Source of the DNA: a virus
DNA: 40,963 nucleotides
Reading direction: 5' to 3' (one strand)
Virus record (IMG/VR): IMGVR_UViG_3300038701_002113
Span: 1 to 40,963 of that record
Shown: one piece after another, positions 27,946 to 36,228 of the stretch
How positions within the stretch are numbered: position 1 is the first letter of the stretch
Layout: each line of letters begins with the position of its first letter
Program-made: the position numbers and the translations under genes
Notes under the pieces: generated by a model
Told to the model about the DNA's origin: nothing
The model's input: the letters and a program-made list of their open reading frames with translations, nothing else
Database searches by the model: none

Positions 27946-30062
27946 CAGCTGACCCCCCGCTGCTGAACCGTCTGCATCGTGCCGCCAAAGCTGCGGCGCA
28001 TGGCCTGCATCCCCGCCGCTGTGGCCTGCGCCGCCTTTTGCGTGCTGACCTTCTCGACCAGGGCATAGAGCGCGCCGCTGTCATCCACGCCCACACGCAC
28101 GTCGACCGTGGCCGCGCCGCCCGCACCGCCGCCGGGCTTGGTGTGGTCGATCATGGTTTCACGCGGGTGGTTGATCGCCAGAAAGCCGCCCTTGCCGTCG
28201 ATGCCGCCCGATCGCGCGCCGTCGCCGGTATATCCGCCCCCGTCAAAGCTGAAGATCTTGCCGAACACGTTGCCCAGCAGGCCTTTGAAGCTGCTGCCCT
28301 TCCTTGCAAACCCGCCGGTGCCGAACAGCGCGTATTCGATCGCCGCCTTTTTCAGCGCCTCGCGCAACTGGTCGGCGGCGTTCTTCTGCCCCATCAGCGA
28401 ATTGACCACCGCATTCTTGACCGGCGTGGCGATGCCCATCATCTGCTTGTGGCTCTGCGCCGCCTTGTCCAGGCTGTCCTTCAGCCCGTCGACGTGGCGC
28501 TGGTAGGTCTCTTGCGTGATCAGGCCCTTGGCCAGCAGGTCGTTGGCCTTGGCCAGCTCGGCATTATAGTTTTCCTGCGCGGTGCGGGTGCTGTCATAGA
28601 TCCGCTGCGCCTCCTGCATCTGCTGGTTCAGCGCCTTTTGCGCGTCGCTGGCACCTCGGGCGCCGCCACCACCCCCGCCAGAGGCGGGCGGCTTGGCCAG
28701 CGGGCGGGTGCCGCGCAGCCGCGTCAGCGACAGGTCGCCATAGCCCAGCCGCGCCTCGGTGCGGCCCAGCGGGTTGTCCATGACCGATCCCAGGCCAAAG
28801 CCCAGGCCCCCCGGCGCATCGCGCACCGGCAGCCCGGCGCCACCCGCGTTCGCGTTCAGCGCGCGGTTGTAGGCCGCCGCCTGATCGGCAGAGATCCCCA
28901 TCTGCTGCGCCAGGAACGCCGCCTGCGATCCGATGCGCGACAGGTCCGTGGTCGAGATGATGGATTTGAACCGTGCGCCTTCGTCACCGGCCTTGATCAA
29001 TTCATCGACGATGGCCGCGGCCTCGCCGAAATTCTGATCCAGCAGCGCGTTGATCAGGTCCAGCTCGGCCTGCTGTTCGCGCATCGACAGGACCAGGTTC
29101 TGGTTCTCCGCCAGCACCCGGCGCGCGGCCTCCAGCCGGGCCTGTTCGGCCTGGCTGTTGACAAAGGCATCGTTCGGATCGCTGACAATGGCCGCCGTCG
29201 CCTCGGCGACCAGCCGGTCAAGCTCGGCGCGGCCCTCCTGGATCGACTGCTGGAACCGGAACCGCTGCCGTTCAAGCTGCGCCACCTCCAACTTGGCCAG
29301 CGCCTCGCGCGCGCGGGCCTCTGCCGCCAGCGATTCAAGGATCTGCGGCGTGACCTGTGACTGCGCCTGACCCGACAGGCGAATCGCGGCGGTGTAGCGG
29401 TCCTGCGCCTGTTTCGCGGCGTCCAGCGCGGTCTCGGCACTGGAATAAGCCCCCTCCAGCGCGCCTTTCAGGTCGTCGGCTTTTTCCTCGGCCTCGAACA
29501 GCTTGGGAATGAAGGCCGCGCCAAGGCCGACTGCCGCACCGGCGATCAGCGGAATGACCCCGCCGAACCCGCCCAAAATGTCCGGCAACTGGATTGCCAC
29601 GGCGCTGAGCAAGCTGGTGCCCGCCGCCGCCTGCTGGCCGATCTGGTTGACCTGCAGCAAGGCGTTGCGCACGCCCTGCCCGCCGCGCGCGGCGGCGACG
29701 TCGACTGATTCCAGCGCCGCGCCCATCGCCCGCGTGCGGGCGGTGAACTGGGCCATGACCTGCGCCGCCTCTTTCTGGCTGACGACCCCCATGCGCACCG
29801 CGTTGTTGACCTGCGTCTGCACCCGATCGAACCGGATCTGCGCCGCATAGGCCGGGTCAACGCTGGCCTTCAGCGCGCGAAAGCTGCGTTCCTCGCGGGC
29901 AATCGCCTGCTCGAACACCTTCGCCGATTTCTCGGCGGATTTCTGGCCGCGGTCGATCTTGTCAAAGGCGGCATCACCGGCCGCGCCAATACGCTTGAAC
30001 CCCGTTTCTACCTGAGCACCGTTTGTCATTTCGGTGCGATAAGTGATGCCGCGTTCCGTCAT
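27945..30062 (-). CDS. Tail tape measure protein
   Basis: A 705-aa protein. Residues 1-130 have coiled coils (GDAAFDKIDRGQKSAEKSAK), about 150-200 a hydrophobic stretch (PDILGGFGGVIPLIAGAAVG), then long helices to 340 and 440-520, and a C-terminal domain with GGGYTGDGARSGGIDGKGGF. This is the usual tape measure plan. At about 0.15 nm per residue it would set a tail near 105 nm, a rule of thumb. Start 30062 overlaps the chaperone extension stop (ATGA 30059-30062). Confidence 0.88.
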   Translation of the reverse strand: MTERGITYRTEMTNGAQVETGFKRIGAAGDAAFDKIDRGQKSAEKSAKVFEQAIAREERSFRALKASVDPAYAAQIRFDRVQTQVNNAVRMGVVSQKEAAQVMAQFTARTRAMGAALESVDVAAARGGQGVRNALLQVNQIGQQAAAGTSLLSAVAIQLPDILGGFGGVIPLIAGAAVGLGAAFIPKLFEAEEKADDLKGALEGAYSSAETALDAAKQAQDRYTAAIRLSGQAQSQVTPQILESLAAEARAREALAKLEVAQLERQRFRFQQSIQEGRAELDRLVAEATAAIVSDPNDAFVNSQAEQARLEAARRVLAENQNLVLSMREQQAELDLINALLDQNFGEAAAIVDELIKAGDEGARFKSIISTTDLSRIGSQAAFLAQQMGISADQAAAYNRALNANAGGAGLPVRDAPGGLGFGLGSVMDNPLGRTEARLGYGDLSLTRLRGTRPLAKPPASGGGGGGARGASDAQKALNQQMQEAQRIYDSTRTAQENYNAELAKANDLLAKGLITQETYQRHVDGLKDSLDKAAQSHKQMMGIATPVKNAVVNSLMGQKNAADQLREALKKAAIEYALFGTGGFARKGSSFKGLLGNVFGKIFSFDGGGYTGDGARSGGIDGKGGFLAINHPRETMIDHTKPGGGAGGAATVDVRVGVDDSGALYALVEKVSTQKAAQATAAGMQAMRRSFGGTMQTVQQRGVS

Positions 30063-30388
30063 TCCGTCCTGTCCCCGGGTTCAGTTTCCGCCGCCGCGTT
30101 CATCGCCGCGACGGCCACGCTTTCGATCTGCGGCATGAATTCGGCCACCGCGACGCGGGGCACCTCCAGCGCGTCGCCCATCGCCAGCACGGCGGTCATG
30201 TCATAGCCGATAACGGCGCCCGGCACGGCGCGCAGCTGGCCGCCACAGCGCAGGACCAGGTCCCAGACCTGCGCGCCCTCGACGCTGTGCGGCGCGTGCA
30301 CCCGCATCGGGCAATCCGGGCAGACACCCGCGCACCCCTGGCAATAATCCAGCGAGCCGAAATGCCACTCGGCCCGCTGGCTCAGCCG
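30059..30388 (-). CDS. -1 frame extension of tail chaperone (GT part)
   Basis: A 109-codon open frame in the -1 phase begins at the slippery site and has its own later ATG at 30307 (82 aa). It carries DYCQGCAGVCPDCPMRVHAP, a C-x2-C-x3-C-x2-C cluster that may bind metal, then VWDLVLRCGGQLRAVPGAVI and an acidic end. The part before ATG 30307, including the Cys cluster, is only translated if ribosomes shift. Fused to the 117 residues upstream it gives a 226-aa GT-like product, which in lambda helps load the tape measure. Confidence 0.7.
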   Translation of the reverse strand, partial: RLSQRAEWHFGSLDYCQGCAGVCPDCPMRVHAPHSVEGAQVWDLVLRCGGQLRAVPGAVIGYDMTAVLAMGDALEVPRVAVAEFMPQIESVAVAAMNAAAETEPGDRTE

Positions 30389-30738
30389 TTTCCCTCTTCG
30401 GCGACCTCGATGGCCTTGAGGACATAGCTGTCGCGGAAGACGTTGAAGATCGCCGGATCCTCCAGCAGCGCGTCGATCATTTCGGCGCTGGGGGCGATGG
30501 CGTTGCCCGCCTCGTCACCGACGCCCTCCCAGTCGACGATCACCCGTCGCGCCATCGCCTTTGACATGGCCAGGATCGAGGTCCGGGCGCCGGTGTCTTC
30601 GTCGTCGTCGTCGGTCGCCGCGAACAGCTCGGCGTTGACCTCGGACACCATGGTCGAGCGGGCAGGCAGAACCTGCGCGCGCACGCCGTGCGGCAGGTCG
30701 ATCCAGTAGGGGGCGGGTTTCAGGGACAGGGTGAACAT
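30382..30738 (-). CDS. Tail assembly chaperone (gpG-like)
   Basis: A 118-aa acidic, mainly helical protein beginning MFTLSLKPAPYWIDLPHGVR. The order of strand, KAMARRVIVDWEGVGDEAGN helix and AEMIDALLEDPAIFNVFRDS is that of phage tail assembly chaperones. It lies between tail tube and tape measure genes, the place of lambda G. Its last codons contain GGGAAAC in the phase of a -1 frameshift site. It starts in a TGATG overlap with the tail tube stop (30736-30740). Confidence 0.78.
   Translation of the reverse strand: MFTLSLKPAPYWIDLPHGVRAQVLPARSTMVSEVNAELFAATDDDDEDTGARTSILAMSKAMARRVIVDWEGVGDEAGNAIAPSAEMIDALLEDPAIFNVFRDSYVLKAIEVAEEGNG
30388..30394 (-). promoter_or_regulatory. -1 frameshift slippery site G_GGA_AAC
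   Basis: On the minus strand the heptamer GGGAAAC lies in zero frame as GAG-GGA-AAC-GGC-TGA, two codons before the stop. It is an X-XXY-YYZ slippery site, one base different from lambda's GGGAAAG in G/GT. The -1 frame then runs to 30059. Confidence 0.75.
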
Positions 30739-31679
30739 CAGTAGCTTGCAACCTCGTTGATCAGGGTGGCGGTCAGCATGGCGCTGTCGTCGGTGTCGCG
30801 GGCCGCCATGATCTGGAAATCGGCCTCGATGCCGCCGGGGCCCTCGATCGGGCGACCCGGCACCGACAGGAACACGCGCGGCATGGCCAGCGTCAGCTTG
30901 GCATCGGCGGAAATCGTCGCGATGATCGACAGCGCCACCGAGGTGTCCGCCTTGGCGGTGGTGAACAGCGATTCCGACGCAAACCGCAGCCGCATGTTGG
31001 CCGCGATGCTGGCGCGCATCGGGTCCAGGCCGCCGATGTAGCCGTCGGAGGTCACCGTCTCGACCGCGTCCAGGTTGTTGTTGTAGTCGAAATTCAACGA
31101 CACGACGTCGGCGGTGTCGCTGCCGTCGATCTGGATCTTGGTCTGGTACTGCATGAACCGCTGCAGCGTGTAGTCGTCGGGCGTCCCGGCCGAGCTTGTG
31201 CCGGCGGGTGTGTCGCTGCCCTGCGCGATCACGTTGACCGTGCCGTTCAGCCGCCCGCCGCGCTGCACCGCCATCTGCAGGCGCCCGGCCCGGCAACCGC
31301 GGAACATCTCGTAGCTGGGCACATCCGGCAGCTGCTTTTCCAGGCTGAAGCTGGGCAGCGACCAGGATCCGCTTTCGAATACATGCGTGTAGACGCCGGT
31401 GTCCTCTGTGGTGCTCGCTGCGCCCAGCAGGCCCTTGAGCCAGAAGCCCATGGCCTCCAGATCGATCGGGATGCCAACGTCGCCCGCCGCGACAGGGTTG
31501 TCCAGGTCCGCGTCGCCCGGATCTCGGGTGCCGACGATATCATCCTCCAACAGGCCCTGTTCCAGCGACAGCCCATTGCTGCGCACCGGCAGGTGAAAGA
31601 ACCCGCTGCCCGGCGCGGTCTTTTCCGTGCTTTCAAAGACACCCGCCGTCAGGTGCCGTTCGCCTCTTGCTCGTGCCAT
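30738..31679 (-). CDS. Major tail tube protein
   Basis: A 313-aa beta-rich protein beginning MARARGERHLTAGVFESTEK. FFHLPVRSNGLSLEQGLLED followed by VAAGDVGIPIDLEAMGFWLK and TGVYTHVFESGSWSLPSFSL is the pattern of phage tail tube proteins. It sits between head completion genes and the tail chaperone, as in siphophages. The long C-terminus (GGIEADFQIMAARDTDDSAM) may decorate the tube. Confidence 0.82.
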   Translation of the reverse strand: MARARGERHLTAGVFESTEKTAPGSGFFHLPVRSNGLSLEQGLLEDDIVGTRDPGDADLDNPVAAGDVGIPIDLEAMGFWLKGLLGAASTTEDTGVYTHVFESGSWSLPSFSLEKQLPDVPSYEMFRGCRAGRLQMAVQRGGRLNGTVNVIAQGSDTPAGTSSAGTPDDYTLQRFMQYQTKIQIDGSDTADVVSLNFDYNNNLDAVETVTSDGYIGGLDPMRASIAANMRLRFASESLFTTAKADTSVALSIIATISADAKLTLAMPRVFLSVPGRPIEGPGGIEADFQIMAARDTDDSAMLTATLINEVASY

Positions 31680-31703
31680 GTCTGGCCCTCCGTCAGGTGA
31701 ATG

Positions 31704-32129
31704 TCAGGTCAAGGGATTGGTGGTTGCGAACGACAGGGTGACGCGCACCGTGTCGACGCGCAGACTCTTGCCGCCCGCGACGGGCAGATCCTCGCTGTCG
31801 ACGGGCTGCGCCTCGACCCAGTCGCAGGTGCCGCCCAGCGTCCGGTCGCCCGCGATGGCGGCGCCGATCTCCTGCCGCCGCGCATCGGTGACCACCTCGC
31901 GCCCGCTGGCGGCCTGCGCGTAGATCTCGACCTCGACCGGCAGGTCCAGGTGATAGGTCAGCGGCATGGTGACCTCGGACAACACCGGCGCGCCGTCGCG
32001 CAGGATCACCAGACCGGCGGCGGGGATCTCCTGTGGCACCACGACATTCCGCAGGGCGCCACCGGTCACCGCTCCGTCGATCAACGTGTGCAGCGCCGCC
32101 AGCCGCACCTCTGTATCGCTGTCGGGCAT
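31704..32129 (-). CDS. Tail terminator-like protein
   Basis: A 141-aa protein beginning MPDSDTEVRLAALHTLIDGA. A helix then strands (GLVILRDGAPVLSEVTMPLT, then HLDLPVEVEIYAQAASGREV) follow the alpha/beta plan of lambda gpU-type tail terminators. Position directly before the tail tube gene agrees. Family match is by plan only. Confidence 0.65.
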   Translation of the reverse strand: MPDSDTEVRLAALHTLIDGAVTGGALRNVVVPQEIPAAGLVILRDGAPVLSEVTMPLTYHLDLPVEVEIYAQAASGREVVTDARRQEIGAAIAGDRTLGGTCDWVEAQPVDSEDLPVAGGKSLRVDTVRVTLSFATTNPLT

Positions 32130-32130
32130 G

Positions 32131-32769
32131 TCAGTCCTCTGTCCAGATGCTGGCCAGTGCAGGCAGCGATGCGGTGACCGCCTCTGCCGCGGGCAAAAGG
32201 TCCGTCCGTTTCGGCAGCTTGACCCGCTTTTTCAGCACAAAGACGGGAACCGTCTGCGCCCCGGTCAGGATGCCGTCTTTGCGGCGGCGCCCGCCCTTGC
32301 GCACCGCGCGGCCCGCCTTGCTGACCCGCGCGTCCTGCGCCACCAGCAAGGGCGGCTTGCCGCGGCGATAGACAAAGACCAGCTTGTTCCCAGTGCGGCG
32401 CTCATAGTCCAGCGGTGTCATCGACCGGCCAAACCGGCCCCGCCCCGCCGCCTGCAGCGGAATCGCCAGGTACAGCCCGTTGGGCGACTGGATCACCGCG
32501 CCGCGGTCATGCGCCGAGATGATCTCGGGCGCCTTGGTCCAGATCATCGCCGCGGGGTTCAGGCTGACATCCCCCTGCGGATAGGCCGCGCTGCGCACCG
32601 TGTTCGGCAGGCGGCTGCCCAGACCGGCGGCCCGGATTTCATCGCGCCAGGTGGTTTTCAACTCGCGAGAGACCTGCCGCATGGCGCTGGTATGCGCCCG
32701 CGCCATCTTTCCCAGGTCCCGCTCGACCATGGCCCCGAAATCGCCGTCCTGGCGCACCGACAGCCTCAT
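32131..32769 (-). CDS. DUF6441-like head-tail completion protein
   Basis: A 212-aa basic protein beginning MRLSVRQDGDFGAMVERDLG. The N-terminal helix pair is followed by AGLGSRLPNTVRSAAYPQGD and a MIWTKAPEIISAHDRGAVIQ stretch, and it ends in LPALASIWTED. The order matches DUF6441/HK97 gp10-like minor tail or head-tail proteins. The ATG at 32769 overlaps the previous stop (ATGA 32766-32769). Confidence 0.7.
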   Translation of the reverse strand: MRLSVRQDGDFGAMVERDLGKMARAHTSAMRQVSRELKTTWRDEIRAAGLGSRLPNTVRSAAYPQGDVSLNPAAMIWTKAPEIISAHDRGAVIQSPNGLYLAIPLQAAGRGRFGRSMTPLDYERRTGNKLVFVYRRGKPPLLVAQDARVSKAGRAVRKGGRRRKDGILTGAQTVPVFVLKKRVKLPKRTDLLPAAEAVTASLPALASIWTED

Positions 32770-33071
32770 TCCGGGCGCGCCTCGATCCGCCATTTCAGGC
32801 GGCGCTCATCCCGCACCGGCGTGCCCTGCACGGTGTAGCTGTCCCCGCCCACGGTCAGCACGTCCCCCGCCGCCGGGCTGGCCACATCGGCCACCAGCAC
32901 CCAGAACACCGCCGCCTCGGACCGAAAGGTCGCGGCGCCGAAATCGCTTTCGGCATCCCCCAGGACCGGTATCACCCGAAGGGCGATGGACCATTCGCCC
33001 TCCGGTTCATAGCTTGCGTCCACCGCCAACGGCCCGTCAAAGATCGCGCTGGCATCGGCGGCGAACGTCAC
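32766..33071 (-). CDS. Head-tail joining protein
   Basis: A 101-aa beta-rich protein beginning MTFAADASAIFDGPLAVDAS. SIALRVIPVLGDAESDFGAA and GDVLTVGGDSYTVQGTPVRD are typical of lambda FII-like or Phage_attach head-tail joiners in Rhodobacteraceae phages. Coupled at both ends. Confidence 0.68.
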   Translation of the reverse strand: MTFAADASAIFDGPLAVDASYEPEGEWSIALRVIPVLGDAESDFGAATFRSEAAVFWVLVADVASPAAGDVLTVGGDSYTVQGTPVRDERRLKWRIEARPE

Positions 33072-33415
33072 AGCGGCAACCCGTCGTCGCCGCTTTCTGC
33101 GCCGCCGTCATCATCCGCCCCGGCGGCAGAACCCTCCGACCCTTCGGAATCGCCCTCGGCCAGCGGGGCCTCGTCGGGTTCATCCAGGCGCTCGAACAGC
33201 GCCTTGTTCAGGCGCCCCTTGAATTCATCGATGCCGAATTCTTCGCCGCATTTGAAGGTCAGGGCGAAACTGCCGTCCAGACCCACCGGGCGCAGCTTTT
33301 TCGGCACCGGACCCAGCGCGTGCACGCGGCGCTGCCACTGCTCGCGCGAGAGTTTCAGCTTGCAGGGGCCGCGCACGACGGCCCCCTGCGCTGCGATCAC
33401 AACAACAGGGATCAT
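33068..33415 (-). CDS. Small head protein with acidic tail
   Basis: A 115-aa protein beginning MIPVVVIAAQGAVVRGPCKL. Residues 1-75 form a small basic-to-mixed domain (KLSREQWQRRVHALGPVPKK); residues 80-115 are almost all Asp, Glu, Gly and Ser. It follows the major capsid gene by 2 bp and should be a head completion or assembly factor. No family recognised. Confidence 0.6.
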   Translation of the reverse strand: MIPVVVIAAQGAVVRGPCKLKLSREQWQRRVHALGPVPKKLRPVGLDGSFALTFKCGEEFGIDEFKGRLNKALFERLDEPDEAPLAEGDSEGSEGSAAGADDDGGAESGDDGLPL

Positions 33416-33417
33416 GA

Positions 33418-34368
33418 TCAGGTCGCCGTCGCCATGCAGGCGTGCTGCCAGAACCCCGGGCCAGTGTTGCCCCAGTAGTCCGTGCCAAAGGTCCAGCGGT
33501 CGTTGTCGAATTCCTCTTCGGATCCCTCCGCCTTGGCCTTCAACTGCACATCTGTTTCCTGCTGGAAGATGAACGGCTTGGCGCGGCCATCCGACCGGAA
33601 CACCGCCAGTTTTTCGGTCCAGTCGAGGCCAGGCTCGACATGAAGCTCAAACTGGTATTTACGATTGTTGGCGATGATGTTCGTATTACCACCGCCAATC
33701 AATGGATTATAGAGCGCCTCCATTGCCGCCTCTTCGTAAGTCTGCGGCACCAACACGGTGAACTTCCGCGCCGACCTGTTCATCGGACGGCCCCGGTCAT
33801 CCTTGAAACCCTTGATCGCAGAGACCGAACGGAAGATCATGGCTTTGACCTCCTCCGGAGACGGAGCGGTAGTGGTGCCATGCACGTCTGCCGGCACAGC
33901 GCTGATGTCCACCGTCAGATCGTTCGACTGCGTGCCACTGTCGCCTTCGCTGTGGTCGGTGTCAAAGAAATACTGCCCGTCATAGCACACCAGTGTTTCC
34001 GCACCGTTGATGGTCTCCATCAGCAGTTCGAACCGGTGGTCAAAGGCAGATTCCGCCAGATCCTCGATTTTCATCATGATCTGGCCGGTCTTGTCCCGGC
34101 GCACCCACGAAATCGGAATTCCGATCCCGTTCGACCAGTGCTTGTTGGTGATCGTGATGCCGTTTTCGCGCAGACCGTCGATCAGGCGCGATCCCGCCCA
34201 TTCCGACATTTTCGGCGTCTGACCCAGCCACTTGTAGGTCTCGCCCTCCTGGTCGGATTCGAACGTCATCGCGATGTCGTTGAACCAGCTCTGTTCCACG
34301 AAACCGTTGTAGGTCTCGAAGAAACGCCCGATGATGGCCCGGGACGAAAGGCCTTTGTTTGCAGACAT
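33418..34368 (-). CDS. Major capsid protein (Mu gpT-like)
   Basis: A 316-aa protein beginning MSANKGLSSRAIIGRFFETY. GRFFETYNGFVEQSWFNDIA, then FESDQEGETYKWLGQTPKMS and EWAGSRLIDGLRENGITITN match the start of Mu-like gpT major head proteins (HK97 fold). LYNPLIGGGNTNIIANNRKY and DVQLKAKAEGSEEEFDNDRW are further matching parts. It forms the shell together with the 34397-34840 protein. A Mu-type capsid in a lambda-type packaging module shows mosaic origin, which is common in this phage group. Confidence 0.87.
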   Translation of the reverse strand: MSANKGLSSRAIIGRFFETYNGFVEQSWFNDIAMTFESDQEGETYKWLGQTPKMSEWAGSRLIDGLRENGITITNKHWSNGIGIPISWVRRDKTGQIMMKIEDLAESAFDHRFELLMETINGAETLVCYDGQYFFDTDHSEGDSGTQSNDLTVDISAVPADVHGTTTAPSPEEVKAMIFRSVSAIKGFKDDRGRPMNRSARKFTVLVPQTYEEAAMEALYNPLIGGGNTNIIANNRKYQFELHVEPGLDWTEKLAVFRSDGRAKPFIFQQETDVQLKAKAEGSEEEFDNDRWTFGTDYWGNTGPGFWQHACMATAT

Positions 34369-34396
34369 GGTCTGTCTCCTTCAGGTCAGGGGCCGA

Positions 34397-34840
34397 TCAG
34401 GCCGTGCCAAGCGCAACGGCGCTCTCGTGAACAGGTGCCCATGCCGCGTCGAATTCGACGATGGCATAGCCGGTCCCCACCCAGGCCGAGACACAGCCGA
34501 CCAGGCTGTTGGATCCACGGGTCAGGGTAAAGGTGTCGTCGTCGCTGGCGTAGACCAGCGCGCGGTCGTTGGCGGTGATGGCCAGGGCAGAGATCGGCAG
34601 CTTGATCTTGCCCTTCGTCTTCACCCTGACATTGATGTCACCGGCGGAACCGCCGGAGTTGTCGGCGGTCTCGATGGCAAAGCCCTGGAAGGCATCCCCG
34701 GCCTGCAGAGGGCGGGAATAGCCGGATCCGTTTTCACCAACGGCGGCCCCCTCGTAAATCACGTCAGCCGCGATCACCGGATAGGCTTCCTCATCACCGG
34801 TCCCGTACTGGCGCGGACTATCCGCAGCAAGAGTTGTCAT
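34397..34840 (-). CDS. Head decoration protein, DUF2190-like
   Basis: A 147-aa beta-rich protein beginning MTTLAADSPRQYGTGDEEAY. A YPVIAADVIYEGAAVGENGS strand set, then GDAFQGFAIETADNSGGSAG and KIKLPISALAITANDRALVY, ends with GCVSAWVGTGYAIVEFDA. This is the fold plan of DUF2190-like and gpD-like decoration proteins. Position between protease and capsid genes agrees. Confidence 0.75.
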   Translation of the reverse strand: MTTLAADSPRQYGTGDEEAYPVIAADVIYEGAAVGENGSGYSRPLQAGDAFQGFAIETADNSGGSAGDINVRVKTKGKIKLPISALAITANDRALVYASDDDTFTLTRGSNSLVGCVSAWVGTGYAIVEFDAAWAPVHESAVALGTA

Positions 34841-34869
34841 GTCTCTTTTCCTTCTGTTTCAGCGGCTGT

Positions 34870-35370
34870 TCAGCCGGACTTTTTCAGGGTCTTGACGCGG
34901 CCTTCAGCCTCCGCCTTGGCAAAGGCCAGGTAGCCCGCCTTGTTGCCGCCGTATTCGGCGCGCAGATCGGCGTCGCGGTCCCAGGCGGCCTCGGCCTGTT
35001 CCTCGGGCGTGGCACCCAGCCCCGCGCCTTCGGTCGCGGCGGGTTTCATCGGCACCACCTGCGCCGAGGCATCCGCCTCTTCGAGGTCGGCGACGAAACG
35101 GTCGCCCTTGGCCTTGTCGGCCTTGACCATCTCCAGCGCCAACTGGCCCGCGTCCCAGCCCTCGGCCTTGGCCTTGGCCACCAGCGCCTCGGCGCCCGGG
35201 CGCGCAATCTCGTCGATCGCGGCCATGCGGGCGCGTTCGGCCTCGACGGCCTCGGTCACCCGGGTTTCAGTGGCGGTGGCGGCCTCGGTCCGCGCCGCGG
35301 CCTCGATCCCGTCGACCAGGTCGGCCCGATGCTCGCGCAGCGCGGCCAGGTTCAGATCAGCCCAATCCAT
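34870..35370 (-). CDS. Nested scaffold protein from internal start
   Basis: An in-frame ATG at 35370 is preceded by AAAGGAGA (35376-35383), a near-perfect ribosome site deep inside the protease gene. Starting here gives a 166-aa scaffold alone, beginning MDWADLNLAALREHRADLVD, rich in Ala, Glu and Lys helices. Lambda makes Nu3 from within gene C in the same way. Translation from this site is inferred. Confidence 0.65.
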   Translation of the reverse strand: MDWADLNLAALREHRADLVDGIEAAARTEAATATETRVTEAVEAERARMAAIDEIARPGAEALVAKAKAEGWDAGQLALEMVKADKAKGDRFVADLEEADASAQVVPMKPAATEGAGLGATPEEQAEAAWDRDADLRAEYGGNKAGYLAFAKAEAEGRVKTLKKSG

Positions 35371-36228
35371 GGCTGTCTCCTTTGCTGCGGTGGCGGGGGC
35401 CGCGTTGATCTCCGGACGGGCCGCCAGCCCCGTCGCCTGTGTTTCCATTCCGCGCCCCTGCGCCTGGATCACGCCGCGCAGCGTGCCGCGCGCGTCCACC
35501 ATGCCGCGCGACAGCGCCTCACCTCCGTTGAAGACAAGGCCCTGCCCGAACCGATCCAGCACCTGTGCGGCGCTGATCCCGCGCATCTCGGCAACGGTCT
35601 CGACAAATTCCTGCCCGCCAGCATCCACCAGCGCCTGCAACTCGGCGCGGCCCTCGGGGCTGTCCGGGTCCAGCCGCTTGTTCGGGCTCTGTTCGGCCAC
35701 CACGCGCACCACCTTGGCGCCCATGGCCTCGAACACCGGTTCCAGATCGACATATTCGATCACCGTCCCGATCGATCCGACCATCGCGCCCGACCCGACC
35801 GTGATCCGATCCGCCGCAGACGCCAGGTAATAGGCGGCAGAGGCGGCGGTGCCGCCGACAAAAGCCTCGACCGGCTTGGGGCCGCTGTCCCGGATCGCGC
35901 GGGCGCAGTCGTCGCACCCGGCCACCAGTCCGCCACCACTGTCCACGTCCAGCACGATGGCCCGCACAGCCGGATCCGCCTGCGCCAGCGCCACGTCGCG
36001 CGCGATTTCCTCGTAGGACCAGAAGAACATCGACATCTGGCGCATCAGCAGCCCGCGCACCGGCACGATGGCCACGCCATCGACCACGCGGGCAAAATCC
36101 GACCCGTCAAGGCCGTCGCCCTCCATTGCCTGCGCCTCGCGCAGGGCCGCGCGCTGCTGTGCGGCGGCGGCGATCATCATCTCATCCGGGCGCATCGCCC
36201 AGAGGCGGCCCGAGCGGTCAACCTGCAT
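34870..36228 (-). CDS. S49 capsid protease with C-terminal scaffold
   Basis: A 452-aa protein beginning MQVDRSGRLWAMRPDEMM. Residues about 45-260 form an S49/SppA-like protease: IVLDVDSGGGLVAGCDDCAR, GGTAASAAYYLASAADRI with candidate nucleophile Ser130, and EQSPNKRLD with candidate Lys184. Residues about 285-452 are a charged helical scaffold with MDWADLNLAALREHRADLVD at its start. It should direct shell assembly and then remove the scaffold. Start 36228 is chosen for GGGAG seven bases upstream; an in-frame ATG at 36270 is possible. It overlaps the portal gene. Confidence 0.83.
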   Translation of the reverse strand: MQVDRSGRLWAMRPDEMMIAAAAQQRAALREAQAMEGDGLDGSDFARVVDGVAIVPVRGLLMRQMSMFFWSYEEIARDVALAQADPAVRAIVLDVDSGGGLVAGCDDCARAIRDSGPKPVEAFVGGTAASAAYYLASAADRITVGSGAMVGSIGTVIEYVDLEPVFEAMGAKVVRVVAEQSPNKRLDPDSPEGRAELQALVDAGGQEFVETVAEMRGISAAQVLDRFGQGLVFNGGEALSRGMVDARGTLRGVIQAQGRGMETQATGLAARPEINAAPATAAKETAMDWADLNLAALREHRADLVDGIEAAARTEAATATETRVTEAVEAERARMAAIDEIARPGAEALVAKAKAEGWDAGQLALEMVKADKAKGDRFVADLEEADASAQVVPMKPAATEGAGLGATPEEQAEAAWDRDADLRAEYGGNKAGYLAFAKAEAEGRVKTLKKSG

